Assembly: GCF_001612945.1 (NCBI RefSeq)
Contig: NZ_BDBK01000002.1
Span: forward strand, 1 to 64,000
Direction of reading: 5' to 3'
Source of the DNA: Nocardia inohanensis NBRC 100128
GTDB taxonomy: Bacteria > Actinomycetota > Actinomycetes > Mycobacteriales > Mycobacteriaceae
DNA: 64,000 nt
Shown here: piece after piece, positions 7,492-15,435 of the stretch
Layout: the number at the start of each line of letters is the position of its first letter
Position numbering within the stretch: position 1 is the stretch's first letter
Program-made: the position numbers and the translations under genes
Notes under the pieces: model-generated
Told to the model about the DNA's origin: nothing
The model's input: only the letters and a program-made list of their open reading frames with translations
Databases searched by the model: none

Positions 7492-9327
7492 ATGTTCGAC
7501 ACGCTCATCGCGGGTCTGGTCCACGGCAATGCGTACGCGCTCATTGCCGTGGGCATCACGCTGATCTTCGGCGTCAGCAATGTCATCAACTTCGCGCACG
7601 GGGCGATCTTCGCGTTCGGGTCGGTGTTCGGCTGGTGGCTGATCGCCGAGCACGGATTGCCGCTGTGGGCGGCGCTGATCCTGGTGGTGGGGGCGACCGC
7701 GCTGGTCGGGGTGGCCATCGACGTGCTGGCGGTGCGGCCGCTGCGGCGCGCGCCCGCCATCGCGGCGTTGCTGGCGACGGTGGCGGTCGGGCTGATCATC
7801 GAGAACGTGGTGGCCATCGTGTTCGGGCCGGACACCCGGCCGTTCCCGCAGGTGTTGTCCACCAATAACTTCCAGGTCGGTGGGGTGCGGTTCGGCACCT
7901 CCGACGTGGCCATGTTCGCCATCACCATCGCCGTGATGGCCGGGCTGTGGGCGTTCCTGCGCTACAGCCGGCACGGGCTGGCCATTCGCGCCACCGCACA
8001 GGATCCCGATGCCGCCGCGCAGATGGGCATCGGGGTGGGGCGGGTGCAGTCGCTGGCCTTCGCCATCGCGTCCGGGCTGGGCGGGCTGGCGGGTATCTTC
8101 GTCGGGCTCTACAACTCGAATATCTCGCCGACCAGCGGCGGGGTGGTCGGCATGACCGGGTTCGTGGCGGCCACCATCGGCGGGCTCGGGTCGATTCCCG
8201 GGGCCGTGGTGGGTGGTTTCGTGCTCGGGCTGGTGGAGGCGTTCGGCGTCTACACCTTCGGCGACGGATACCGGGACCTGATCACCTTCGGGCTGCTGGT
8301 GGTGTTCCTGGTGCTGCGGCCGGGCGGGCTGCTGGCCCGGCCGCCGGCCATCGAATCGGAGCCGTTGACGGGGACGTTCCTGGGTTCGGGGCGGCAATTG
8401 CGGGTGCGCTGGTGGCATGCGCTGATCGCGTTCGGTGTTGCGGGACTGGTGATTCCGGCGGTATCCAACGATTACGGGATCTCGGTCGGGACGCAGATCG
8501 TGGCGTACGCGATCATCGCGGTGTCCATGACGCTGGTGGCCGGATCGGCCGGGCAGCTGGCCATCGGGCAGGCGGGGCCGATCGCGATCGGGGCGTACAC
8601 CTCCGCTGTGCTGACCACCTCGCACGGCTGGTCGTTCCTGCCCGCCGTCGTGCTCGCGGGAATCGTCGCGGCCGTGCTGTCTTCGGTGCTGGCCGCGCCG
8701 CTGTGGCGGCTGGGCGGGCACTATGTGGCGATCGCGACCCTCGGAATCGGCATCGTGACGGTGGCGTTGATTCGCAACTGGGAGCCGGTCACTCGCGGCA
8801 GCTACGGCATCTTCGGAATCCCCGCGCCCTCGCTCTTCGGCTACGAATTCACCACGCACACACAGATATTCCAGCTGGAACTGGTGGTGCTGGCGATCGT
8901 GCTGGCGGTGATCGTGGGCGTGCAGCGGTCCCGGCTGGGGACCGTGCTGAAGTCGATCGGCGCGGATGAGGTGGCGGCCCGGTCGGCGGGCGTGCCGGTG
9001 CGCGACTACAAGGCGCTGGCCTTCGCGATCGCGGCGTTCTTCTCCGGGATCGGCGGGGCGCTGCTCGCGCACCAGTACTCGTACATCGATCCCACCGTCT
9101 TCAACCTGCCCATGTCGCTGCTCGTGGTGACCATTCTGGTGCTCGGCGGGACCGCGTCGCCGTACGGCGCGGTGCTCGGCGCGGTGATTCTGATCGGCGC
9201 GCCCGAGGCGCTGCGTCTCGCCCCCGAGCTGCGAATCGTGTTGTACGGCTTGGTCTTGCTGCTCGTGGTGCGATTCCGCCCGCAGGGCATCCTGGTGAGG
9301 AGGGAACGTGTCCCCGTCAACGCCTGA
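7492..9327 (+). CDS. Fused LivH-LivM ABC transporter permease
   Basis: A 611-residue membrane protein joining two permeases that are separate in most Liv systems. Residues 1 to about 290 are LivH-like (GNAYALIAVGITLIFGVSNVINFAHG, then FVAATIGGLGSIPGAVVGG). Residues about 300-611 are LivM-like (VAGSAGQLAIGQAGPIAIGAY, the GGHYVAIATLG region, GTASPYGAVLGA, and the terminal VRFRPQGIL). Each half has its own coupling motif, so one chain could form the whole membrane pore. It begins immediately after the stop codon of the lipoprotein and overlaps the first ATPase gene by 20 bases, which shows tight coupling. Confidence 0.9.
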   Translation: MFDTLIAGLVHGNAYALIAVGITLIFGVSNVINFAHGAIFAFGSVFGWWLIAEHGLPLWAALILVVGATALVGVAIDVLAVRPLRRAPAIAALLATVAVGLIIENVVAIVFGPDTRPFPQVLSTNNFQVGGVRFGTSDVAMFAITIAVMAGLWAFLRYSRHGLAIRATAQDPDAAAQMGIGVGRVQSLAFAIASGLGGLAGIFVGLYNSNISPTSGGVVGMTGFVAATIGGLGSIPGAVVGGFVLGLVEAFGVYTFGDGYRDLITFGLLVVFLVLRPGGLLARPPAIESEPLTGTFLGSGRQLRVRWWHALIAFGVAGLVIPAVSNDYGISVGTQIVAYAIIAVSMTLVAGSAGQLAIGQAGPIAIGAYTSAVLTTSHGWSFLPAVVLAGIVAAVLSSVLAAPLWRLGGHYVAIATLGIGIVTVALIRNWEPVTRGSYGIFGIPAPSLFGYEFTTHTQIFQLELVVLAIVLAVIVGVQRSRLGTVLKSIGADEVAARSAGVPVRDYKALAFAIAAFFSGIGGALLAHQYSYIDPTVFNLPMSLLVVTILVLGGTASPYGAVLGAVILIGAPEALRLAPELRIVLYGLVLLLVVRFRPQGILVRRERVPVNA

Positions 9328-10354
9328 ACCCGTCCTGAAGGTGACCGGGCTACGGCGCTCGTTCGGCGGCGTGCACGCCGTGGACGGCATCGACCTGACC
9401 GTCGCGCCCGGCGAATTCGTCGCGATCATCGGCCCGAACGGTTCCGGAAAATCGACCACCATCAATCTCATCTCCGGCGTCCTGAAACCGGATGCCGGTG
9501 AAGTATCGGTGCACGGCAAGCGGATTCGCCCCGGCAAGCCCGAAGCCGCGGCCGCCGCCGGTCTGGCGCGCACCTTCCAGAACGGTCGCGTCTTCGGCAA
9601 CCTGACCGTCCGCGAGAATGTCGATGTCGGCCTCCAGACCACTCTCACGGCCGCGCGCCCCCTGCGCTCCCTGGCGAATCTGCCGGTGCTGCGCTGGGTC
9701 TCGCTGCTGGCGGAACTGGCGGTCGCCCTGGTGCCGACCCCGGCCGCGCGCGCCGAACGCCAGGCCACGGAGGCGCGCATCGACGCCCAGCTGGCCCGTT
9801 TCGAAGAGCGCCTGACCCCGCGCGCCGAGAACCCCGCGTACACGCTCTCCTACGCCAACCGGCGCCGCACGGAGATCGCCCGCGCCCTTGCCCTGGAACC
9901 CGACCTGTTGCTCCTGGACGAGCCAGCGGCCGGCATGAACCAGACCGAGACCGCCGAAATCGGCAGGCAGCTGGCCGAACTGAAGGCCCAGGGCCAGACC
10001 GTCCTGCTGGTCGAGCACAAGATGGACATCGTCCACGATCTCTCCGACCGTGTCCTGGTGCTGGACGAAGGCCGCGTCATCGCCGAGGGCACCCCGGACG
10101 AAGTGCTCAACGACCCACGCGTCATCGAGGCGTATCTGGGTCGCAGCCGTGCGGGGCACACCGCGCCGGAGGCATCTCCCGCGGCCGGCGAGGAAGGGGA
10201 CGACCTGGCCGGAGCGGATGGGTCTGCCGATTCCTCGACTGACCGGGTCACCGCGCCTTCGGCGGATGTCGGCGCGGGCGGAGTTCCGGGCCGGGCTGGG
10301 ACGGGCGGCGCTTCGGCGGCGCGCAGCGCAGGGAAGGTGACGGCGGATGCCTGA
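9308..10354 (+). CDS. Liv-type ABC transporter ATP-binding protein (LivG-like)
   Basis: A 348-residue ATPase. Walker A is GPNGSGKST, the signature region is YTLSYANRRRTEIARAL (a diverged LSxG, normal for LivG), Walker B is LLLLDEPAAGMN, and the switch His is in LLVEHKMDIV. The last 70 residues or so form a Gly/Ala/Ser/Asp-rich, probably disordered tail not needed in LivG proteins. It couples ATP hydrolysis to transport with the fused permease and the second ATPase. It overlaps the permease gene by 20 bases and the next gene by 8. Confidence 0.9.
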   Translation: MSPSTPEPVLKVTGLRRSFGGVHAVDGIDLTVAPGEFVAIIGPNGSGKSTTINLISGVLKPDAGEVSVHGKRIRPGKPEAAAAAGLARTFQNGRVFGNLTVRENVDVGLQTTLTAARPLRSLANLPVLRWVSLLAELAVALVPTPAARAERQATEARIDAQLARFEERLTPRAENPAYTLSYANRRRTEIARALALEPDLLLLDEPAAGMNQTETAEIGRQLAELKAQGQTVLLVEHKMDIVHDLSDRVLVLDEGRVIAEGTPDEVLNDPRVIEAYLGRSRAGHTAPEASPAAGEEGDDLAGADGSADSSTDRVTAPSADVGAGGVPGRAGTGGASAARSAGKVTADA

Positions 10355-11090
10355 GAACGAGGCCACGCCGCTGCTCGAATTCGAGCGCGTCGTGGTGCAT
10401 TACGGGCCGTCGAAGGCGCTTGATGAAGTGTCTCTGAAGGTCCACCCGGGTGAGATCGTGTCGTTGCTCGGTGGCAATGCGTCCGGCAAGTCGACCACCA
10501 TGAAAACGGCGCTGGGGCTGTTGAAGCCGACCTCTGGCGCGGTGCGGATCGACGGGGTGGATGTGAGCAGGACGCCGCCGTCGGCGCGGATCGCGGCGGG
10601 GCTGGCGTCGGTGCCGGAGGCGCGCAGGGTGTTTCCGGCCATGACCGTGGAGGAGAACCTCTATGTGGGCGGGTATATCCGGAAGGAACGCCGCGCCGTG
10701 CTGGGGGCGCGCGCGGCGGAGATGTTCGAGCATTTCCCGCGATTGGCGGAGCGGCGCAAGCAGCGGGCGGGCACATTATCGGGCGGGGAGCAGCAGATGC
10801 TGGCCTTTGCTCGAGCGCTGATGAGCAAGCCGCGGTTGATCTGCATGGACGAGCCGACCATGGGGTTGTCGCCGTTGTTCGTGGATCGCGTGCTCGACGA
10901 GATCGCGCGGCTGAACAAGGAACTCGGGCTGGCGATCCTGATCGTGGAGCAGCAGGCGGAGTTGGCCTTGAGCATCGCGCACACGGCGAACGTGCTGCGG
11001 ACCGGGAAGATCGTATTGCACGGTCCGGCAGCGGAATTGGTGGGTGATCCGGCGGTGCGGGACGCGTATCTGGGGAAGGTGACGGTATGA
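10347..11090 (+). CDS. Liv-type ABC transporter ATP-binding protein (LivF-like)
   Basis: A 247-residue ATPase. Walker A reads GGNASGKST, the signature is LSGGEQQMLAFARALM, Walker B is RLICMDEPTMGLSP, and the switch histidine position of many ABC ATPases reads Gln in LIVEQQAELAL, as is normal in LivF. The family partner is the LivG-like protein just upstream, with which it overlaps by 8 bases. The gene overlaps the following monooxygenase by 4 bases (ATGA), which ties the enzyme genes to the transporter in one operon. Confidence 0.9.
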   Translation: MPENEATPLLEFERVVVHYGPSKALDEVSLKVHPGEIVSLLGGNASGKSTTMKTALGLLKPTSGAVRIDGVDVSRTPPSARIAAGLASVPEARRVFPAMTVEENLYVGGYIRKERRAVLGARAAEMFEHFPRLAERRKQRAGTLSGGEQQMLAFARALMSKPRLICMDEPTMGLSPLFVDRVLDEIARLNKELGLAILIVEQQAELALSIAHTANVLRTGKIVLHGPAAELVGDPAVRDAYLGKVTV

Positions 11091-12118
11091 GTGTGCAGGG
11101 CACCGAGATCCGGCGGCTGGGGTTCTTCACCCGGCTGGTGCGCGCCGATGCGAGCGAGGACTCGGCGCAGGTGTATCGGGAGGCGCTCGAACAGTTCGAC
11201 CTGGCGGAACAGCTCGGGTACGACACCGCGTGGGTGGCGCAGCACCACCTGGATCCGGCGGAGGGCGGGTTGCCGTCGCCGTTCGTGTTCCTGGCGCATG
11301 CGGCGGCGCGCAATCCGCGGTTGCGGCTGGGGACGGCCATTGTGACGCTGGCGCTGGAGGATCCGGTCCGGGTGGCCGAGGACGCGGCGGTGCTGGATGT
11401 GCTCAGCGGCGGTCGCCTCGAATTGGGTTTCGGGGCAGGCGGTTCCAAGCATGCCTTCGAACTGTTCGGGCTCGGCGATGCGGATCGGCAACACATCTAT
11501 GCGGACAAGCTCGCGAAAGTCGTCGCGGCACTGGATGGTGCACCGCTGGTCGACGGACGCGTCCTGAACCCACCGGCCGGCGGGCTTCGGCATCGGCTGT
11601 GGCAGGCCACCTTCTCGGCGAACGGTGCGGAGCGGGCGGGACGGGCCGGTGACGGCTTGCTGCTGTCCAAGGCGCAGCCGCGTGATCCGGCGAACGCCGA
11701 GGCCACGCTGTGGGAGATCCAGCAGCCGTTGGTGGAGGCGTACCTGGCGGCCTTGCCGGCGGGCGCGGAGCCCCGAATCGGCGCTTCCCGAGGCGTTTTC
11801 GTGGCCGACGACCATGACGCGGCTGCCGAGTTCGCCGAGCGCGGCGCGGAGCGGTTCCTGGAACAGTTGCGCCGCAACCACGTTCCGGACCTGGCGACCA
11901 CGGTCGAGGAGGTGCTGCGGGACTCCTACTTCGGCACCCCCGACGAAGTGGCCGAGCAGCTCTCCGCCGACACCGCGCTGCTGCGCTCGACCGATTTCAT
12001 CGTGCAGGTGCACCCGGTCGATCCCGGCCATGCGGCGACCCTGCGCTCCATCGAACTCATCGCCACCAAGGTTGCGCCGCAACTGGGTTGGCGAGCCGAC
12101 GAAAGGAACCAGCAGTGA
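11087..12118 (+). CDS. LLM-class flavin-dependent monooxygenase
   Basis: A 343-residue luciferase-like TIM-barrel protein. It contains AEQLGYDTAWVAQHHL, then RLRLGTAIVTLALEDPVRVAEDAAVLDVLSGGRLELGFGAG, the hallmark of bacterial luciferase-like monooxygenases that use reduced FMN. I recall a family of this type (named after KPN_01858) that is found next to the two CMD-type proteins encoded downstream here; an HMM search would test this. The substrate is unknown. It is coupled to the upstream ATPase gene by ATGA and to the downstream gene by GTGA, so it should be made with the importer and may oxidise what the importer brings in. Confidence 0.85.
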   Translation: MSVQGTEIRRLGFFTRLVRADASEDSAQVYREALEQFDLAEQLGYDTAWVAQHHLDPAEGGLPSPFVFLAHAAARNPRLRLGTAIVTLALEDPVRVAEDAAVLDVLSGGRLELGFGAGGSKHAFELFGLGDADRQHIYADKLAKVVAALDGAPLVDGRVLNPPAGGLRHRLWQATFSANGAERAGRAGDGLLLSKAQPRDPANAEATLWEIQQPLVEAYLAALPAGAEPRIGASRGVFVADDHDAAAEFAERGAERFLEQLRRNHVPDLATTVEEVLRDSYFGTPDEVAEQLSADTALLRSTDFIVQVHPVDPGHAATLRSIELIATKVAPQLGWRADERNQQ

Positions 12119-12645
12119 GCGAGACGACTGCCGTCGCGCCGGCCGGCGACACCGGCGCGGCCGGGACCACCGCATTCACGCGGCCGGTGGGCGCTCGGCC
12201 CGCCGATGTGATCGACGCGGTGCTGGGCGACCGCGCGGCCGCGGTGCGCGAACTGCGGCAGGCGCGCCCCGCCGTGGTCGAGCACACCCAGGGTGTCTAC
12301 GACGCGCTCTTCGACGGTCCCGGTGCGGCCGCCGTCGGCCGGGAACGCTTGATCGCGGCCGCCGTGGCCGTCGCGGAACTGGCGGGCGCGCCCGAATTGG
12401 CCGCGCACTACGCCGGTCTCGGCACCACCCCGGTGGCGGGTGATCCGGTGCTGGCCGCCATCCTGCGGCACGCCGCCCGCGTCACCAGCGCCCCGGCCGC
12501 CGTCACCCGCGCCGATATCGACGCACTGACCGCCGCCGGACTTTCCGAGAGCGACATCGTGACCGTCGCCCAGCTCATCGGATTCGTGCACTACCAGGTC
12601 CGGCTGCTGGCCGGCCTCAGCCTGATCGGAGCATCGCATGAGTGA
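12115..12645 (+). CDS. CMD-domain protein (Avi_7170-type)
   Basis: A 176-residue helical protein. The pattern RPADVIDAVLGDRAAAVRELRQARP, the central LIAAAVAVAELAGAPELAAHYA and the C-terminal LTAAGLSESDIVTVAQLIGFVHYQVRLLAGL match the carboxymuconolactone decarboxylase-like fold of a family I recall as Avi_7170. No CxxC motif is present, so peroxidase activity is unlikely for this subunit. GTG at 12115 is chosen because GAAAGGA lies just upstream and it overlaps the preceding stop (GTGA). It overlaps the AhpD-like gene by 8 bases. A partner role for the next protein is inferred. Confidence 0.75.
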   Translation: MSETTAVAPAGDTGAAGTTAFTRPVGARPADVIDAVLGDRAAAVRELRQARPAVVEHTQGVYDALFDGPGAAAVGRERLIAAAVAVAELAGAPELAAHYAGLGTTPVAGDPVLAAILRHAARVTSAPAAVTRADIDALTAAGLSESDIVTVAQLIGFVHYQVRLLAGLSLIGASHE

Positions 12646-13243
12646 GGTGCGCAGCGTCGAAATCGACCGGCGGCCAACGGGGTTCACCCAGGAGCAGCTG
12701 GATTGGGTGCCGTGGGTGGAACCCATCCGGCTGGCGGACGCCGATGAGGCGCAGCGGCCGTTGCTGGAGGGTGACCGCGGCATCGGGCCGTACTTCCGTT
12801 TGCTGGCGCGCAATGCCGAAGTGCTGAGGCATCGCAGCGCCAACGACAAAGAGATCTTCTACGGCCGGACCGGGCTGGGGCGCGCGGAACGAGAACTCGC
12901 CGCCACCATCACATCTCGCCATAACGGCTGTGAATACTGTGCGTCGGTGCATTCCCGATTCACCACCGCGCTGTCCAAGCGCGGCGCCGATGTGCAGCGT
13001 TTGCTGGATGAGGGCAACGGGGTGCGGATCGATGAGAAGTGGGATGCGGTAATCGATTTCGTGGACGCGCTGGCGGCCAATCCGCCGCGTGCGGAACAGG
13101 CGCATCTGGAACGGCTGCGCGCACTCGGATTCGGCGACACCGAAATTCACGATCTGGTGCTCTCCACGGCCTCGTTCTCCTGGGCGAATCGGCTCATGCT
13201 CACCCTCGGAGAACCGGAGGTCCCGCGGCCCGCCGCGGACTGA
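12638..13243 (+). CDS. AhpD-like alkylhydroperoxidase-domain protein (Avi_7169-type)
   Basis: A 201-residue CMD/AhpD family protein. The redox motif is intact: C98-E-Y-C101 followed by His105, as in AhpD, where the two cysteines reduce peroxides. It ends the seven-gene operon that begins with the Liv-type lipoprotein. Together with the flavin monooxygenase and the CMD protein it suggests oxidation of an imported compound with removal of a peroxide or disposal of a reactive product; that is inference. A strong hairpin starts 23 bases after the stop. Confidence 0.82.
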   Translation: MSEVRSVEIDRRPTGFTQEQLDWVPWVEPIRLADADEAQRPLLEGDRGIGPYFRLLARNAEVLRHRSANDKEIFYGRTGLGRAERELAATITSRHNGCEYCASVHSRFTTALSKRGADVQRLLDEGNGVRIDEKWDAVIDFVDALAANPPRAEQAHLERLRALGFGDTEIHDLVLSTASFSWANRLMLTLGEPEVPRPAAD

Positions 13244-13265
13244 AAACACCTTTCCAGCCATTTTC

Positions 13266-13303
13266 CGGCGCTCCGGTATCGCACGCGCGGTACCGGAGCG
13301 CCG
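13266..13303 (+). terminator. Terminator of the Liv-type operon
   Basis: A perfect 13 bp stem (13266-13278 with 13291-13303) with a 12-base loop, 23 bases after the last gene of the operon. There is no T-run. Confidence 0.7.
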
Positions 13304-13419
13304 TGCTGCAACAAGGGTTGTCCACGAGCTGATCGCGGCCGGATTCACGAGTCCGCGGGCGAAGTAGCCACGGCGATGCCACCTTTCGGCCGCTGCGCGG
13401 GAGTGGAGTTGGTGGCGAT

Positions 13420-13453
13420 GGGCCCGGCCCCGATACGGGGGTCGGGCCCTTTG
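13420..13453. terminator. Strong inverted repeat with T-rich tail
   Basis: GGGCCCGGCCCCG (from 13420) pairs with CGGGGGTCGGGCCC (to 13449), with one G-T pair and a 3-4 base loop, followed by TTTGT. It works best as a plus-strand terminator, but no gene ends nearby other than the Liv-type operon 180 bases upstream. Confidence 0.6.
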
Positions 13454-13758
13454 TCATGTCCGGGGGACGGGAGTGGTTCCGGGGCTGGTCGCCACGCGCG
13501 TCGCGGCGACTCGCGGAATAAGTTCTAAAAATATCCTAGAAAAGTATTCCGTCCAGTTCGTCCGCTCTGTATCGTGTGGAACGGCAAACGATCAGTGACT
13601 TTCGGGTCTTTGCGACATCGGACCGCGTGTCTCCCCCCGGACCCGCGTTCCGAACCCGGGACAGTTCCCCTGCCTATACCCGCTGTCCCGGGTACGTCGC
13701 GGGACCCGAAGTCATTGAGCCATCTTTCGGCAAACGCGCGGTATGTCGGAGGAACAAA

Positions 13759-13797
13759 CGAAGGGCCCGATCCATGACGAGGGGATCGGGCCCTTCG
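13759..13797. terminator. Perfect 15 bp inverted repeat just before tetR
   Basis: 13759-13773 pairs perfectly with 13783-13797 around a 9-base loop. It ends 15 bases before the most likely tetR start and is followed by TATTGT, a possible -10 element. It could be a terminator insulating the gene, or an operator for the TetR protein. Confidence 0.55.
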
Positions 13798-13812
13798 GTA
13801 TTGTCTGGCGCA

Positions 13813-14445
13813 ATGTCACAGGAAACGAACGCGGGAAGAATGTACGCCGGGCAGCCCGTAGAAGACCGGCAGCGGCAGCGTCGTGCGCGTTTTCTGGAGT
13901 CCGGGCTGACGGTGTTCGCGCGAGACGGCTACGCCAACAGCTCCGTCGGCGCGATTTGCAAGGACGCCGGTCTCTCCTCACGGCAGTTCTACGAGGAGTT
14001 CACCGGTCGCGAATCGCTGCTGCTGGAACTCTACGAACAGATCGACCGGGAATCGCGGGAAGCGGTGGCGGCCACCATCGCCGAGCAATCCGAGGCCAGC
14101 GCCGTGGACGTCATCGACGCCGCGGTCCGCGCCTACATCGAGTCGATCGGCCGCGACCCACGCAAAGCCAGAGTCGCCCTCGTCGAAGTCGTCGGCGCGG
14201 GCCCCAAGGTCGAGAAGTTCCGGCTGGAACTGCGCCGGGCCTGGGGCGCGCTGCTCGCCTCCGCCGCCGAGGACGCCGCCATGCACGGCGAAATCCCGCC
14301 CGGGGATTACGAAATGCGCGTGCTAGCCATCATCGGCGCGGTCAACTACGTGGTCGACGCCTGGAGCGGCTCCGAACCCCGGCCCCCGCTGGACGAGGTC
14401 ATCGCCGTCCTGCGCCGCATCATCATGGGCGCGGTCAGCGCCTGA
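13813..14445 (+). CDS. TetR-family transcriptional regulator
   Basis: A 210-residue regulator. The N-terminal HTH is RRARFLESGLTVFARDGYANSSVGAICKDAGLSSRQFYEEFTGRESLLLELYEQ, the classic TetR DNA-binding domain with FYxxF recognition helix. The C-terminal helical domain would bind an unknown inducer. The start is not certain: ATG at 13813 may be leaderless behind TATTGT, and ATG at 13840 (MYAGQPVEDRQ) lies behind GCGGGAAGA. The next gene, a hydrolase on the same strand, is separated by a terminator-like hairpin, so it need not be a target. Confidence 0.85.
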   Translation: MSQETNAGRMYAGQPVEDRQRQRRARFLESGLTVFARDGYANSSVGAICKDAGLSSRQFYEEFTGRESLLLELYEQIDRESREAVAATIAEQSEASAVDVIDAAVRAYIESIGRDPRKARVALVEVVGAGPKVEKFRLELRRAWGALLASAAEDAAMHGEIPPGDYEMRVLAIIGAVNYVVDAWSGSEPRPPLDEVIAVLRRIIMGAVSA

Positions 14446-14479
14446 AAACCTCGCCGAATCCGGCATCCACCACAGCGAA

Positions 14480-14516
14480 TTCGCACCCGTTTCCCCTGCC
14501 CGGGGACGGGTGCGAA
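14480..14516 (+). terminator. Terminator after tetR
   Basis: An 11 bp perfect stem (14480-14490 with 14506-14516). Its loop contains CCCC and GGGG that extend the pairing. It lies 35 bases after the tetR stop and 28 before the hydrolase start. Confidence 0.6.
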
Positions 14517-14543
14517 CCAGTTCCGGCGGGTAGCGTGCGGCGG

Positions 14544-15398
14544 ATGGAGACTGTGCCGATCCAGATGCCGGACGGGACCGCGGTGAAGGTCCGGCTTATT
14601 CCGGCCAAAGGGGCGCACCGGCATCCGATCACGCCCGATGCCCCGCGCCCGGTGGTGGTGATGGTGCCGGGGCTGGGCGTGCCGGGGGAGTACTACTCGC
14701 TGTTCGGATTGCCCTTGGCCGCACGCGGGTTCGACGTGGCGCTGCTCGAGCTGCGCGGGAACGGGGGCGGCGGTGCGGAACTCACCTCCGCCCACGGGTA
14801 TCAGGAACTGGTGGCGGTGGATTTCCCGGCCATGTTCGAGGTGGTGCGGGAACGGTTCCCCGACAGCACCCCGTATCTGCTGGGGCACAGCATGGGCGGG
14901 CAGCTGGGGGTCATGTACGCCTCGCGGATTCGCGGGCGGCTGGGCGGGCTGATCCTGATCGCCTCCGGGACGCCGTATCACCGCGGCTATCGCGGGCTGG
15001 CCGCGCCGGGACTGCGGCTGGGCAGCGCGGCCATCTCGCTGACCGCGAGCCTGGCCGGGTTCTGGCCCGGGAACACCCTGCCCGCCGGGGGATTCGGCCG
15101 GCAGTCCAAGCAGCTGATCGCCGACTGGGCGCGTTTGGCGCGCACGGGCAAGTTCCAGCCCGCCGGAGCCGATATCGACTACGAGGAGCGCATCGGGAGG
15201 CTGAAACTGCCCGTCCTGTCGATCACGCTGACCGGCGACGAGCTGACGCCGCCGAATTCGGCCCGGCAGCTGCTGGAAAAACTGCCCAACGCGCGGATCA
15301 CCACCTGGCACAACCCGGCTCCGCTGGGGCACAACGGGTGGATCAGCGATCCCGAGTCGACCCTCGACTATGTCGAAAAGTGGCTGCGGGACCGCTGA
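14544..15398 (+). CDS. Alpha/beta-fold hydrolase
   Basis: A 284-residue serine hydrolase. The oxyanion region is VVVMVPGLGVPGEYY, the nucleophile elbow is GHSMGGQ with Ser116, the acid is probably the Asp in ITLTGDELTPP, and the His lies in PAPLGHNGW near the C-terminus. All three catalytic positions are present. No signal peptide is seen, so it is cytoplasmic. The substrate is unknown. ATG at 14544 (METVPIQMPDGT) is preceded by GGCGG; a GTG at 14535 is an alternative. It converges on the prolyl oligopeptidase gene 37 bases away. Confidence 0.85.
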   Translation: METVPIQMPDGTAVKVRLIPAKGAHRHPITPDAPRPVVVMVPGLGVPGEYYSLFGLPLAARGFDVALLELRGNGGGGAELTSAHGYQELVAVDFPAMFEVVRERFPDSTPYLLGHSMGGQLGVMYASRIRGRLGGLILIASGTPYHRGYRGLAAPGLRLGSAAISLTASLAGFWPGNTLPAGGFGRQSKQLIADWARLARTGKFQPAGADIDYEERIGRLKLPVLSITLTGDELTPPNSARQLLEKLPNARITTWHNPAPLGHNGWISDPESTLDYVEKWLRDR

Positions 15399-15435
15399 TT
15401 CGCGGGCCGATCGTGCCCGTGCGGGCGCTTGTCGT

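Larger units (their letters stand above)
13304..13812. other. Gene-free stretch between the Liv-type operon and tetR
   Basis: About 510 bases without a convincing gene. Besides two strong inverted repeats listed separately, it has an AT-rich patch at about 13520-13552 containing TTCTA and TAGAA half-sites 9 bases apart, which may hold a promoter. Short open frames here lack codon bias and ribosome sites. Confidence 0.5.

Noticed and set aside
6322-9843. Minus-strand open frame of more than 1100 codons across the Liv-type operon
   Set aside because: Composition is His/Arg/Asp-rich, as expected from the complement of GC-rich permease genes. The sense strand carries complete transporter genes.
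13576-13812. Upstream extension of the tetR frame
   Set aside because: The extra 79 codons run through a strong hairpin and lack a ribosome site; the TetR HTH begins after the ATG at 13813.
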